Assembly: GCA_009763385.1 (NCBI GenBank)
Contig: CM019831.1
Location: 81,255,845-81,319,844, forward strand
Reading direction: 5' to 3'
Source of the DNA: Coix lacryma-jobi var. lacryma-jobi
Lineage: Eukaryota; Streptophyta; Magnoliopsida; Poales; Poaceae
DNA: 64,000 bases
Shown: one piece after another, positions 33,008 through 44,570 of the stretch
How the letters are laid out: each line of letters opens with the position of its first letter
How positions within the stretch are numbered: the stretch's first letter is position 1
The notes under the pieces: generated by a model
What the model was told of the DNA's origin: nothing
What the model saw: the letters and a program-made list of their open reading frames with translations, nothing else
The model's database searches: none
Translations under genes and position numbers: made by a program

Positions 33008-33016
33008 CTATAAATA
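33008..33016 (+). promoter_or_regulatory. TATA box, Cop-C 5' LTR
   Basis: CTATAAATA in TTAGGCTATAAATAAGAG, repeated at 47269-47277 in the 3' LTR. Confidence 0.8.
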
Positions 33017-33604
33017 AGAGAGGCGCCCCTCCTCTCTCTCTCTATCCTTGCTGCCATTATTTCTTGAGCTATTTCTCTCTAGCCCTCGCTTAGGTTCTAA
33101 CCATACCTCGCTGCATGTGATCCACAGAGACGGCTAATCATACCTCTATGTATTTGGATTTTGAGGAAACGAGACCGTAATCTCGTTGTCTCCTCATGTG
33201 GAGGAGTTTCGGCTGGAATCAAGATCGATTCATGTCTTTGAGTTGTGTTTTTCGCGTTTTCGTTTTTGCCCCTCACGATGATTTGCTTTGTTCTCTCTCA
33301 TCGTGAGTTGGTTTTCGATTCCGCTTGAACTCACTTGTTCTAGATCATGAGGTGCATCTTTCCGCCGAAGGAATTCCTCTCTAACCTCACGAGCTAGTAG
33401 ATCGGTCGATTTTCATTTTCGGATTGTGTTCTCCCCATTTCCCCCGAACTTCTTCGATTCATCGATTTAGAGATAGACCCAAGCCATGATCTCCTAGGAG
33501 TAGCTCACTATCGTCCTTGTGACTCCCCTCACCGAGTTTGAGACCTAGAGTCTTCAATTTGAGGGAGATCAAGGCAAATCGGTGGATGAACTGTGCATTT
33601 GGGT

Positions 33605-33900
33605 GGTGACCGGACGCACGGCTTGGGACGATCGGACTCTGGCCAGTGAGTCCGGTCGTTGAAGGTTTGAACTGCTTGTTCTCTGCTGACTTGACCGGAC
33701 GCTCGGTTTTCATGTGATCGAACGCGACGCTGGCCTTATTCATTGCTTTGTGTCGCTGACCGGACGCACCATGTTGTGACCGGACGCTCTTCCCATGTGA
33801 GTCCGTTCCAACACAGAGAGCTCCCAAATGCGGCTCTGCTCAGACCAGACGCGTCCGATCCCAACTGACCGGATGTTCACCAGAGTCCGGTCAGTGCAGA
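33605..33900 (+). repeat. GACCGGAC / GTCCGGTC inverted-repeat cluster (Cop-C LTR)
   Basis: At least five GACCGGA(C/T)G words and several AGTCCGGTC words interspersed downstream of the TATA box. The counterpart in the 3' LTR is at about 47866-48155. It occupies the place of the GGACTGTCC palindromes of Cop-D. Confidence 0.75.
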
Positions 33901-34158
33901 TCAGCACGTTTTAGTCCATGGCTCGTTCGTTCATTGTCGGTTTTGGTTTCCGGTTTTTGCATTGGACTTCTTGGATTGTGTAGTGTCCCGCTGTGCTTCT
34001 AGAAAGCATCCATCCTACATCTAAGGTCGTGGACACTAGCAAGTTCAAAGTCTTGCTTTTGGGGTGACTTTCTGGGACAAGGGCCATCCATTTTTCGAGA
34101 AGAAATTTGAGGCTCCCATTCACCCCCCCCCCTCTGGTCGCCAATTCGGTCCTTCAAT

Positions 34159-34170
34159 TGGTATCAGAGC
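34159..34170 (+). promoter_or_regulatory. Cop-C primer-binding site (tRNA-iMet)
   Basis: TGGTATCAGAGC, two bases after the LTR end. Confidence 0.95.
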
Positions 34171-34219
34171 CAGTTAAGGATCTTCTCTGCCTTAATCGGT
34201 TTCAGATCCTAAGGGCGAC

Positions 34220-36955
34220 ATGGATCGAGGGAACGACAAGGCTCCCTACTTCGATGGAACAGACTATCCCTATTGGAAGATTCAGATGCGTGCTTATCTC
34301 TGCAGCATCGGATCTTCTATCTGGGAGATATGCGAGAACGTTGAGTACGAGGTCCTTGCGGCTCGTGTGGGTCAGATCCAGATTGACCAACACGAGGCCA
34401 ACTCTAATGCTCGTAATGCTCTTTTGGCTAGCATCTCCCTTCCTGAGTTCAAGCGTGTCTCCGAGCTTGAGACGGCACGAGAGATCTAGCTGAAGCTTGA
34501 AAGCTATCATGAGGGGACCATCCAGGTCAAGACCAGACTCTTTGAGACCTACAAGCCGGAGTACGAGAACTTTGTTCAGATGGAGGGAGAGACGATTGAC
34601 GCTATGTTTGCTCGTTTCCAAACGATTGTGAACAAGATGCGTGCCAATCGGGCCAACCTACCTTATGATGATCATGAGCGAGCACTCAAGCTTCTATATG
34701 CCCTGGATCGGAAGGTATGGGAGGTGAAGGTGTCAACTGTCATTGAGTCTCCTGCTTACGACACCCTCACCGTGGACGAGCTATTCAGCAAGCTCAAGTC
34801 CACCGAGATCAATCACTTGACTCAGGCCAAGCTGAAGAACCCATCTTCACATTCCATGGCTTTGGTCTCTGGCAAGGGTGGATCGACTCTTTCCGTAGAC
34901 GCTACACCACCTCTCTTTGCTTTATCTTCTTTGCTTTCAGTGACAGAGGAGCAGGTGGAGGCGTTGAACGATGACGAGCTCGCCCTCATCATCACCCGGT
35001 GCTCGCGGTTTCATAACAACCGCTTGAATCACTAGCGTGGTGGCACACGTGAGGGCTGCTACGAATGTGGAGATCCGGATCACTTCGTCGCAAGCTGTCC
35101 CAAGCGTGACAAGAGCTTCCCTGGCAAGATCCGCAACTCCAAGCGCAAGGGCAAGCCGGAGAACAAGGCCGGGAAGAAGAAGAAGGGCAGCTACCGCCGG
35201 GAGGACGTGGAGAAGGCTTTTGACGCCGGCCGGCGTGCCTTCATCGCCTCCATCAGCGACGTCGAGAAGAGCTCCGACGGCGACTCCAGCAATGATGGGT
35301 CCGAGCACAAGACTGAAGAATGCTTCAATGGACTCTGCTTCTTCGGCAACTCCTCCAAGGGCTTCTATACCATGGCCTTGGACGAGGAAGACCGCAAGGG
35401 TCAGGACAAGGACACCGACGATGACAACGATGACGGTTCTGAGGTATCGTCTTCTTCTCTTGTTGATCGTCTTACCGGTGAGCGTGACACTTTGGCCGAC
35501 ATTGTTCTTGGTCAAGACAAGCAGCTCAAGCGTGCCATTAGAGAGCGCAACGAGTTTAAGGCTAAACTACGCGAGGCGCTGAAGGAGCTTGAGAGTGCTA
35601 GGTCCGAGGTGAAGGTGACCGAGGAGGAGGAGTGTGATGAGTGCATGATGCATATGACCAACTTTGCCACCATACAAACAAAGTATGTCTCTTTGATAGA
35701 GGTGTATGATGAGCTGAAGAGTAGGCTAGACTTGGTTGGTGAGTGCAAAGTGTGTCCCTCCCTGAAGAAGGAGCTAGAGGAAGTGAAGGCGAGGTCTTCT
35801 TTGCTGGGTGCGTGCAAGTCTTGTCCAGGCTTGCGAACTGAGTTGTCAGAAGTTAGTGCCAAGCTTACTGAAGCCATGAAGGCCAGCTCAGTTAGCACCT
35901 TGTCCGCTCCATGTGAGGGAAGCGCGGCGATGGAGCTTGAGATTGCCAACTATCGGCATGACAGGATGCAAACCGAGGAAAACACATACCTTCGGTCCAT
36001 CATGAGTTGTGTGTCAGGCACTGAGCCGCAGTTGGGCATGATGATCACACAGTTCAAGAGGGGAACTAATTGTTCGGGAGTAGGCTTTGCTTAAGGTGGG
36101 AAGGGTGCTAACATGTTTGGCAAGATCGGTGAGTTTAGTGGAGTGAACCCAAATGAGAAGCCATCCACTATCCCTAAGCTTACCAAGATCACTCACCCTG
36201 AGCCTCCAAAGCCTGTCACCAAGGATGGTATCCTTGATGAACCTCCCAAGGCTCCACCTCGCAAGCAAGTGTGGGTTCCCAAACCTAACCATCTTAGGAA
36301 CACACTTGACACCCTTCCTTGCATCTCTAGTGATCCCCTTCCGAAGGGTAAGCATCTAGCAGGAGTGAACAACCCTCCCAACCATAGGAACCAACAACCC
36401 AAGAGAGTTGTGAGGTTCGAGTGTGAGTACTGTCACCGCGAGGGTCACCTAGCTGAGTTTTGCTTTCGGAAGAAGAGAGAGGCTAGGAAGGAGTTGGAAC
36501 TGAACAACCAGGCCAGGCATCACCCTTACCATGGTGTGCAGGGTCAGGGAGTTCAGAGGCAAGGCGCTTGGCCTGGAGGTGCACTCCCTCAGGCGGCTAG
36601 GCCCTAGGCAGCTAGACCACGGGGTGGTGCTCGTGCCCGTCACGGTTCCGGTTGTCCTCAAAACGATCACGAGCCGGTTGTAAGAGGCTTTGCTGCACAG
36701 TCCCATAGCGGACCACCTTTTCAGCATGGTGGTGATCGCTTTGCTCAAATGAGACATGTAGGTGAGTTTGGAGGTTTTCCGTTCCATAGCGGACCACCCC
36801 TTCAGTTTGATGGTGATCGCTATCCACCCATGGGACGAGGACAGTTTGATGTTGCTTCTAACACTTTTTCTAGGCCTATGACACAACACTGGTATCCTTC
36901 TTAGTATACTAACCCCAGTGTTGTGCCATATGCTCATTTCCTACCTTTCTATTGA
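34220..36955 (+). pseudogene. gag: Cop-C gag, broken
   Basis: Starts at Met 34220 (MDRGNDKAPYFDGTDYPYW), the classic copia gag opening, 50 bases after the PBS. The core runs to about 34900. A first zinc knuckle CYECGDPDHFVASC (about 35060) follows, then an acidic region and a long coiled coil with repeated Cys-x2-Cys pairs (CDEC, CKVC, CKSC; 35633-35830). A second knuckle CEYCHREGHLAEFC (about 36423) and a Gly/Arg/His-rich tail come last. Premature stops lie at 34487-34489, 35033-35035, 36092-36094 and 36605-36607, all in the same frame, with a frameshift near 35040-35200. The TGA at 36953-36955 is shared with Cop-D and is probably the true end. Gag packages RNA in particles. Confidence 0.85.
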
Positions 36956-36965
36956 TGCAGGAACT

Positions 36966-37496
36966 TCGGCTGGAGAACATGTGGCTCATGGATTCTCCAG
37001 CCTAGACCCCATTGTGCATAAGGAGTACATCACTTTCGGGGATAGTGGCAGAGGTAAGGTCACCTCTCGTAGGTCGATTCGACTTAACGAAAACTTCGTG
37101 CTCAAGGATGTTGCTTTGGTTTCTAACTTGCATTTCAATTTGCTTTCTGTTTCGCAACTCCTTGAGGATGATTTTGAAGTGCGCTTTAAGAAGGGTTTGA
37201 GTCGACTTTTGGACTCTTGGGGAGACCTTGTTTGTTGGGTTGTCCCTTTTGGTCGTGTTTTCAGAGCCGATTTTTCTCGTTCTTTCGGCTCTGCTAGATG
37301 TTTGATGGCCGGTCCTTCTTCTGATCTGTGGAAGTGGCATAGGAGGCTTGGTCACCTGAGCTTCGACTTGCTTGCAAGGCTTAGCGAACTTGGCCTAATC
37401 CAAGGATTGCCCAAGCTTAAGTTTCAGAAGGACCTTGTTTGTCATCCGTGTCGTCACGGGAAGATGGTTGCTGCTTCTCACCCACCTGTAAATTAG
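36966..37496 (+). pseudogene. pol: Cop-C protease remnant and integrase zinc domain
   Basis: The pol frame is -1 relative to the gag stop. The protease active-site region reads WLMDS and then jumps to the later SLDPI segment; compared with Cop-D about 13 codons including the rest of the active-site loop are deleted. The protease body follows (TFGDSGRGKVTS, LHFNLLSVSQLLEDDFEV), then the pre-integrase HHCC domain (KWHRRLGHLSFD, CHPCRHGKM). A TAG at 37494-37496 replaces the Gln codon seen in Cop-D. Solo-H interrupts the gene eight bases later. Confidence 0.82.
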
Positions 37497-37499
37497 GTG

Positions 37500-37504
37500 A
37501 TGAC
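37500..37504. repeat. TSD of Solo-H, left copy
   Basis: ATGAC, identical to 41948-41952; it lies inside the integrase coding sequence of Cop-C. Confidence 0.95.
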
Positions 37505-40500
37505 TGTGGCGGAACCGTCCAAATTATAAGAGCTGAAGTATCGTCTTAGCCAAATTCGACTGACGTCGACTCATACTTGAACACATATAACTCTAGTAGT
37601 CCAGAAATCTCGAAGGATTTCAAACATCATACAACATACAGGATCGCATTGTTCAAGTACCACATTCGCAAGGATACACAGTCGATAATCGAAACTGAAT
37701 TTAGCATCAGAGTACGAAATCTTTAAAAGAGTTATTACAATACTGAGTTTAAAAGTGCAGAAGCTGAAATAAGTTTTGAAACGCGACCACCACATATGTG
37801 GTCAAATAAAACATTGTTTGATAACTCACTCCTCCTTTTTCAAATAGTGTGCCACCAGTAATCTCAGTCCAGCAAAAGAAAAGGAGAAGCTTCTGGATGA
37901 CCTTGCCCTGGGCCTACTCCTCATCACCCTCCACGGGGTAGAGACAATGCTTACAATAGCCGTAGTAGACCTGGCCATCTGCAACAACGGGATAAACCCT
38001 GAGTACGGGAATGTACTCAGCTGGACTTACACGTCCAACTGAAAATAAATGACACCAAGGGTATGCAAGGCTTTTGGTGGAGCTGGGATCTTTAGTTGTG
38101 AAAAGCTCAAATTAAGAGAAGGAATATTTAATGATATCAGTGAGCAGTCAAATTTTAGACCTACCTCTTAATTTAAATTCACACCTGAACTATTACATCC
38201 ACTTGAGTCTAACAATCAAATAATAGAACCATATCCAGTTGACTTATCAAATTTTAGTTGAACCTTAAACATCACATGGAGTTGTATCGTGGTGAAGCTC
38301 GCCATACTTTCCCACTAACCGGGGGAGACGGCGACTCGAATCGAATTCCAAACCAGCTGGTGAAAAATCTTTAATACCAACCCACACTTTCCCCGTCGGG
38401 TCTATGCATTGGGTAACCGCTCGATGCTTGTTCGTGGTGGTAATCGTCGCAGCCCACAACACGTACCACCTAATTGGAACTATACGATGGCCATTCCGCG
38501 GCAGATCATGTTTCCATACTAGAGGGTGCGACACGTGTTGAGACCGACCCGAACAGCGTCTAACCGGCTTTGGGGTCGATGATTACGGTACCGACTTATC
38601 CCTAAGTAAAAGGGCGCTTTCAAAAATGAACGAGGGCCAACATCGATACGAACCTACACGATCCAACGGACGGACTGCCCAAAGTTTCCAAACTTGTGCC
38701 TTGCCTTCCAGTTGACCGTATTTCATTACTACGCAAGTACTTTTCCACGATAGCAAATATAGCCAACCGTGATACGGTAAATACCCATCCGGGGTATTAC
38801 GGAAACATCCTTAACTACTACTTTTATTAAGCCGGCTAAGAAATTCTACATTATAAACACTAACACGATAACAAGGCAGGTATAATCAATAACCAAGCAA
38901 TGATAATGCAGCAAGTAGGATTCAATCAACTCATATACCTAATGCATCACAATATAAAATACTCAATTAAATTAATTGTAAATACTGGGAGACTTAGAAT
39001 GCTCCGGGGCTTGCTTTGGGTGAAGACCGATGCCTCGTGAGAGGGGCACTCGGGCAGGTTAGTTTCTGGTGCAGGGTCGGCCTCCTCGCTTCACGGCACC
39101 TTCGGGATCTCCTGCTCGACGTTTACTTCGGGCTACTGGTCGGGCTCCGGTGCTGTCGATCCTATTGCAATGCGGTGGATAATAAATAATGCGTCGAGCG
39201 AAATATGGTGGTATGAAATGTAAACATTCCTTGCAAACCAACAAAACCAACTTGTTGAACCACTTTTGACATCGAGGAAAACACTTATTTACCACATAAA
39301 ACAAAATCATTATTTTAACCATTTCCTATTTATTAATCCAAGAGAAATCCAGGTTTGAACAGCAAGTGCATCTTTTTGAACTCAGAAAAATCCACAAAAA
39401 TTACAGAAGGTAACTTATACTCACTGGATCTCAATGAATAATTTTCAGCAAGACATGAATTACGGAACAGCAGATACAAAAAGATGAAACAAACTGCCCA
39501 AAAGGTGCTTTGAACTAACTTTTCTTATAACAAGTGTCAAACAGCAGATTTCATATTTTTCCTAGCTTCACCTACTTATAACCACTCTACTAAAGAAAAT
39601 TTACTGCTAAAGCATAAACACATAAATCTACACAAAATAAACAAGTATATTTCAAAATAAACCCTTTGAACTGCAACCCTACTGGAAAAGGGTGAAACCC
39701 TCATTTTTCATATTTTTTTCAGATTCTATTCCACATTTCATATTTATCAAGAAAGTTCCATGAACAGAAACATTATATTCTTTTCTATATGAATTTTCTA
39801 AGAAAAATACAGAAAAGCATATTTGTACTGCAACTCTTTATTTTTCCATACAACAACCTAAGCCTAGCATTTTTCTCAGCTTAAACATAATACACAGAGA
39901 CCGCATCAATTTTCCCACATTTTATTTTCACATATAAATTATTTTAACAATTATTCTAAGAAAATAGCTAAAAAGGAATTTAAACCTAAACAGATACTTT
40001 TTCTACAGAAATAGGGCCTCATAAATTTTTCACAGTCACATAACCTGATAAGACACCTACACAAATTTTCCCATGAATTAATTCAACCAGAAAACATATA
40101 AACACATTTATCTAAACAAAAGCACATAAACTGGATTAAATAAAAACAGTATAATAAACTTTTACCAAAAATAATTTTACATTTTTCCCTGATAGATCTA
40201 TTCATGAACAAGTTAGCAAAACTAAAAACACCTTATTTGGACCATTAAAACGTGTAACACAAATTAAACAAGGTTTTCTGGAAAATAAAAGGAAAAAGAA
40301 AAACGTTTGAAACTTTCCTGGCCCAACTTGCACAGACTCGGTCCACGGGCCGTGTGCGGCTGACGCGTGGGGTCCGCTGGTCAATGGACCCACCTGTCGC
40401 TGGAAGCCGAACAGGGGACGACTTTGACCGGCGATTGCTCGCCGACGGCGTGGTCGCCGGCGGTGAGGTTAGGCTCGGCGTGTTCCCCTTGGCTAGGCGG

Positions 40501-41947
40501 TTCGGGTGGTGGTGTTGGTTTGGGCAGTGGGTGGCCGTAGCTCGCCGGTGGCGAGCCATGGCGGACAACAGCGATGGTGGTGCTTGGTACGGCCGTCTCC
40601 GGCGGTTGCTGGCTAAATCAACGGGTGCGTCGTGCCTAGTGAACCCTAGGGAAACTACTCGGTGGGTTGGTTTGGTGTGAAAAGCTCTGGTGGAGCTTGG
40701 CCTCATGCGCGGCCATGGCGGACGGCCATGGCGCTCGGCCGGGCAAGAGCGGGAGGTAGGGAGCGGTAGCATTGAGGGTAAGGGGCGTTCTCACCTTGCC
40801 TTGGCGTGACAAGGCTCGACGGGGAAGGAGGGAGGCTCGGCGGAGGCTCAGCTGACTCGGAACAACGGCGGGCCCTCCTCGGCGTCAGCCGCGACCGAAA
40901 GGTGGCACTTCGCCCTCCGGTGATAGTGAGGCTCGGTCGGGGAGGTTAACGTGCGCATGGTGTGGGGATGGCGAGGGCGGAGCTGTGTGCAAGCGGGATT
41001 AGGCGGTGGAGCTCGGGTGTGGCCGGAACGCTGTGGGTGCGATGGCGGTGGCGGCTACGGTGGGCTCGAGCGCTCGGTTCGCTTGGCGGTGTGGGCAAGG
41101 GAGAGCGAGAGCAAGAGAGAGCGAGCAGAATGGCAAGTGAAGAGAGGAGTGTGGTGCACGGGGGGTTTCGGTCGTGGGCTAGGTCAGCCGGTGGTTGTGG
41201 CGGGTCCCGTGACGGCGAGCGGCGCAGCAGGCGAGGGCGCGCACGCCGCAGTCGAGGCAGCGAGCGAGTGGCTGGGGAAGATGCTTGCGTGCGCGGGTGG
41301 GAGAAGATCGGGCAAGGAGTGGTCGGCGGGGATTTGGAGCAGAGGCAGGCCGCCACGCGGCAATCCGGCCGGCGTACGACGCGGCGCGGCATGGGCGAGC
41401 GCGCGGGCGGGAGCAGCACGCGGCTGGGCCTGGGCCGAAAGGCCGTTTGGGCCGAAGGGCTGGCGCCGGGTGAAAATGTTTCCCTTTTTCTTTTTCCAAA
41501 TCTTTTCCAAACTTTGACCATTTCAAATCAGTTTCAAAAACTCAAAACTGGACTTTGACCCAAAAATAAAAGTTGCTCAAAATAATTTTCTCTACAACTT
41601 TCATATAAGACACTTTTTCTGAAAATCATTTTCTCAGCCTCCACATAAATAAAGCAAATTTTTGAGCCATAAATCATTTTGTTCCCACATTTTTAATTAT
41701 TAAACTTTATTGAACTAGGTCAAGGTGTCAATATAAAAAGTGTTATACTTAATATTATCTATTTTATAAAATTAATTGCCAAGACAGAAATACATTCCAA
41801 CAACCAAGTCTTATAGAAACTAAAATCCAAATAAACAAACAAAAGGCAAAAGCACTTTCATGCACATGAGTTGATGCAATGCATTGCTCATGAATTTTAG
41901 TAGCTAAATGTAGTTCCTAATGCAGTGCTTGACACTAGGGTGTCACA
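37505..41947 (-). mobile_element. Solo-H: 4.4-kb solo LTR, gypsy-like
   Basis: Bounded by TG...CA (TGTGGCGG...GTGTCACA) and ATGAC duplications. There is no PBS, PPT or coding domain inside and no internal pair of long repeats, so this is a solo LTR left by recombination between two LTRs. On the minus strand it starts TGTGACACCC and becomes very G+C rich about 450 bp in (40300-41500), the same plan as the Chromo-B LTR (TGTCACACCC start), which sets the strand. Long overlapping open frames on both strands in the G+C-rich part have no conserved domain. The rest (39340-40250) is A+T rich. Confidence 0.88.
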
Positions 41948-41952
41948 ATGAC
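41948..41952. repeat. TSD of Solo-H, right copy
   Basis: ATGAC; the integrase reading frame resumes here. Confidence 0.95.
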
Positions 41953-42798
41953 CAAGCAACCTGGCGAGCTTTTACACATGGACACTGTTGGTCCAGCTCG
42001 GGTTTGCTCAGCGGGTGGGAAGTGGTACATTCTAGTGATCGTTGATAACTTTTCGAGGTACTCTTGGGTGTTCTTCATGGAGGCTAAGGATGAAGCTTTC
42101 TCTTTTGCTCCAGATCTTATTTTGATGCTAAAAACTGAGTTTCCCCTGATACCATTAGAGCTATTCATAGCGATAATGGTATTGAGTTTGTTAACTCACA
42201 GTTTGCTTCTTTCTGTTCTTCTCATGGAATCGAGCATTAGTTGTCTTCTCCTTATGTCCCCCAGCAGAACGGTGCTGTTGAGAGCAAGAACCGGACCCTT
42301 CTTGAGATGGCCAGGATGATGCTCGATGAGCATAGGACTCCTAGGCGTTTTTGGGCCGAGGCAATCAACACCGCTTGCCATGTTTCAAACCGCATTTTTC
42401 TTCGAGCTTTCATGAAAAAGACTTCTTATGAGTTGCATTTTGGACGAGTACCCAAGGTGTCTCATTTTCGGGTGTTTGGGTGCAAGTGCTTCATCCAGAA
42501 GCAAGGCAATTTGGATAAATTTGAATCTCGCTTTTCTTACTATGTGTTTCTTGGTTATTCTTTGCATTCGTGTGCTTATCGAGTTCTTAACCTTGAGACT
42601 AACCGGATAGTGGAGACCTACGAGGTCACATTCGACGAGACTATGCCTTGTGTTTCTTCTGCTTTTGATGTTGCAGGAGATCAGGAGATTGGAGAGTCGA
42701 TCTTTGTGGAGAAGGAGCAGGACGATGCCGATTGGGGTGATCCCGAGCCAACTCCACTGGCTGCCCCTGTCGACCCTACAATGACGATTTCAGCTTGA
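41953..42798 (+). pseudogene. pol: Cop-C integrase core and C-terminus
   Basis: Resumes after Solo-H with KQPGELLHMDTVGPARV (first catalytic Asp) and IVDNFSRYSWVFF. A frameshift lies near 42145; the second catalytic Asp region (AIHSDNG-like) is in another frame around 42160-42180. A stop at 42238-42240 precedes the third part (PYVPQQNGAVESKNRTL, with the catalytic Glu). The C-terminal domain (RAFMKKTSYELHFG, VFGCKCFIQKQGNLDKFE, VTFDETMP) ends at a stop at 42796-42798. Integrase would insert the cDNA. Confidence 0.85.
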
Positions 42799-43094
42799 GG
42801 ACCCGATCCCACAACCTCAACTACTTGGGGTCCTCTAGAGCCACCTCTCCAGCGAGCACCCACTGTACCTGAGGGAGTGACAGCATCTGGCGAGGGGGAG
42901 GCGACTTCGGTGAGGCAAGCACCCCAAAGTGTTTAGCAGATCTACCCTCCGCAGCATATGATCGGCGGTATTGACCAGCGAGTCACGCGGTCGCGAGCGT
43001 ATGAGATCTCTCACTTTGCTCATTCTGCATTCGTTGCTTCTTTTGAGCCCAAAGATGTTAGACACGCTCTTTCTGATCCTAATGGGTTAATGCC

Positions 43095-44279
43095 ATGCAT
43101 GAGGAGTTAGAGAATTTTGAGCAAAACCAAGTTTGGACCCTAGTTCCACCTCCACCAGAATGCCACCCTATAGGTACCAAATGGGTTTTCAAAAACAAAC
43201 AGGATGAGGATGGGATGGTAGTGAGGAACAAGGCTAGGATAGTAGCCCAGGGTTTCTGCCAAAAGGAGGGGATCGACTATGAGGAGACCTTTGCCCCTGT
43301 AGCTCGTTTAGAAACCATTAGAATCCTTCTAGCCTTTGCCGCTTCAAAGGGTTTCAAGCTTTACCAGATGGATGTCAAGAGTGTGTTTCTAAACGGATAT
43401 ATAGAGGAAGAGGTTTATGTGAGACAACCTCCTGGTTTCGAGAGTCCCAAATTTCCAAACCATATTTTCAAACTTACAAAAGCTTTATATGGTTTGAAAC
43501 AAGCCCCGAGAGCATGGTATGATCGTTTGAAAACTTTTTTGCTTTCCAAGGGTTTCAAAATGGGATGGGTAGATAAGACTCTTTTTCTCCTTAAGCAAGG
43601 CAATGACACCCTTTTAATTCAGATTTACGAGGATGATATCATCTTTGGTGGCTCCTCTCATGCACTTGCTGCCAAGTTTGCAGATACAATGAGCAGGGAG
43701 TTTGAGATGAGTATGATGGGTGAGTTGACCTTCTTCCTCGGGTTGCAAATCAAGCAAACCCGAGACGGGACGTTCGTGCATCAAGGAAAGTACACGAAGG
43801 ACATCCTAAAGAAGTTCGACATGGGCGAGGCCAAGCCTCTTACGATGCCCATGACGACGACGATTGCGATGGACGCAGACCAGGACGGAGAGGCGGTGGA
43901 CCAGAAGGAGTACAGGAGCATGATCGGCTCGCTCCTGTACCTAACGGCTATGAGGCCAGACATACACTTCTCAGTGTGTCTGTGCACTCATTTTCAGGCG
44001 TCCCCTTGGACTTCCCACAAGCAAGCAGTCAAGCGCATCATGAGGTACCTCTGTTTCACTCCTGAATTCGGTCTTTGGTATTCTTCCTCTTTGACTCTTT
44101 CGCTTTGTGGCTATTCCGATACAGATTTTGCTGGATGTCGGCTTGAGCGCAAGTCTACTTCTGGGACTTGTCAGTTTCTTGGCTCTTCACTGGTTTCGTG
44201 GTCTTCTCACAAGCAGTCTAGCGTAGCCCAGTCTACTACTAAAGCCAAGTATGTTGCCGCTGCTTCTTGTGCTACGTAG
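43095..44279 (+). pseudogene. pol: Cop-C reverse transcriptase-RNase H
   Basis: 394 codons. It starts at the conserved EELENFEQNQVWTLV and runs through PIGTKWVFKNK, RLVAQG-like RIVAQGF, TFAPVARLETIR and FKLYQMDVKSVFLNG to the active site. There the usual Y-x-D-D reads IYEDD (43626-43637): both Asp are present, with Glu where Cop-D has Val. RNase H follows (YSDTDFAGCRLERKSTSG). The catalytic TEAEY motif reads TKAKY, with both Glu replaced by Lys (44241-44249). A TAG at 44277-44279 replaces the Gln seen in Cop-D. The 42799-43094 stretch is the diverged linker with stops. Confidence 0.9.
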
Positions 44280-44570
44280 CTTTTATGGATGGTTGCTACA
44301 TTGCGTGATTTTGGTCTAGTTTTTAGTCGGGTCCCTTTGCTTTGTGATAGCACTTCTGCCATTAGTGCAGCAAAGAACCCTGTTCTTCACTCTAAGACCA
44401 ATCACATCGATGTTCACTTTCACTTTCTTCATGATCACTACGAGAAAGGTGACATTGATCTTAGGCATGTAGAAACCCATAACCAGGTTGCGGATATTTT
44501 TACCAAGCCTTTGGATCTCTCAACCTTTGCTAGGTTGAGAGGTGAGCTTGGTGTGTGTTTCCCCTTTTAG
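44280..44570 (+). pseudogene. pol: Cop-C RNase H C-terminus (end of pol)
   Basis: Same frame as the RT after the single stop at 44277. It carries the end of the copia RNase H/pol protein (VPLLCDSTSAISAAKNPVLH, HIDVHFHFLHDHYEKGDI, VADIFTKPL) and ends GVCFPF-stop, exactly as in Cop-D. Confidence 0.88.

Larger units (their letters stand above)
32081..34156 (+). mobile_element. Cop-C 5' LTR
   Basis: 2076 bp, TGTGAACACAAGG...GGTCCTTCA. In order: U3 with the hairpin array (32545-32752), the TATA box (33008), GACCGGAC/GTCCGGTC repeats (33605-33900) in the transcribed part, and a C-run (about 34124-34134) near the end. Many short open frames on both strands in 32076-32907 run through the hairpin array and are not genes. 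Confidence 0.95.

Noticed and set aside
34937..35515. 192-codon minus-strand frame
   Set aside because: Antisense of the copia gag coding region; hydrophobic by reverse reading of acidic, Ser-rich codons.
40245..41558. Several long overlapping open frames on both strands (up to about 198 codons)
   Set aside because: They overlap in many frames, share no domain, have Arg/Pro/Ala-rich composition and coincide with the G+C-rich block of a solo LTR.
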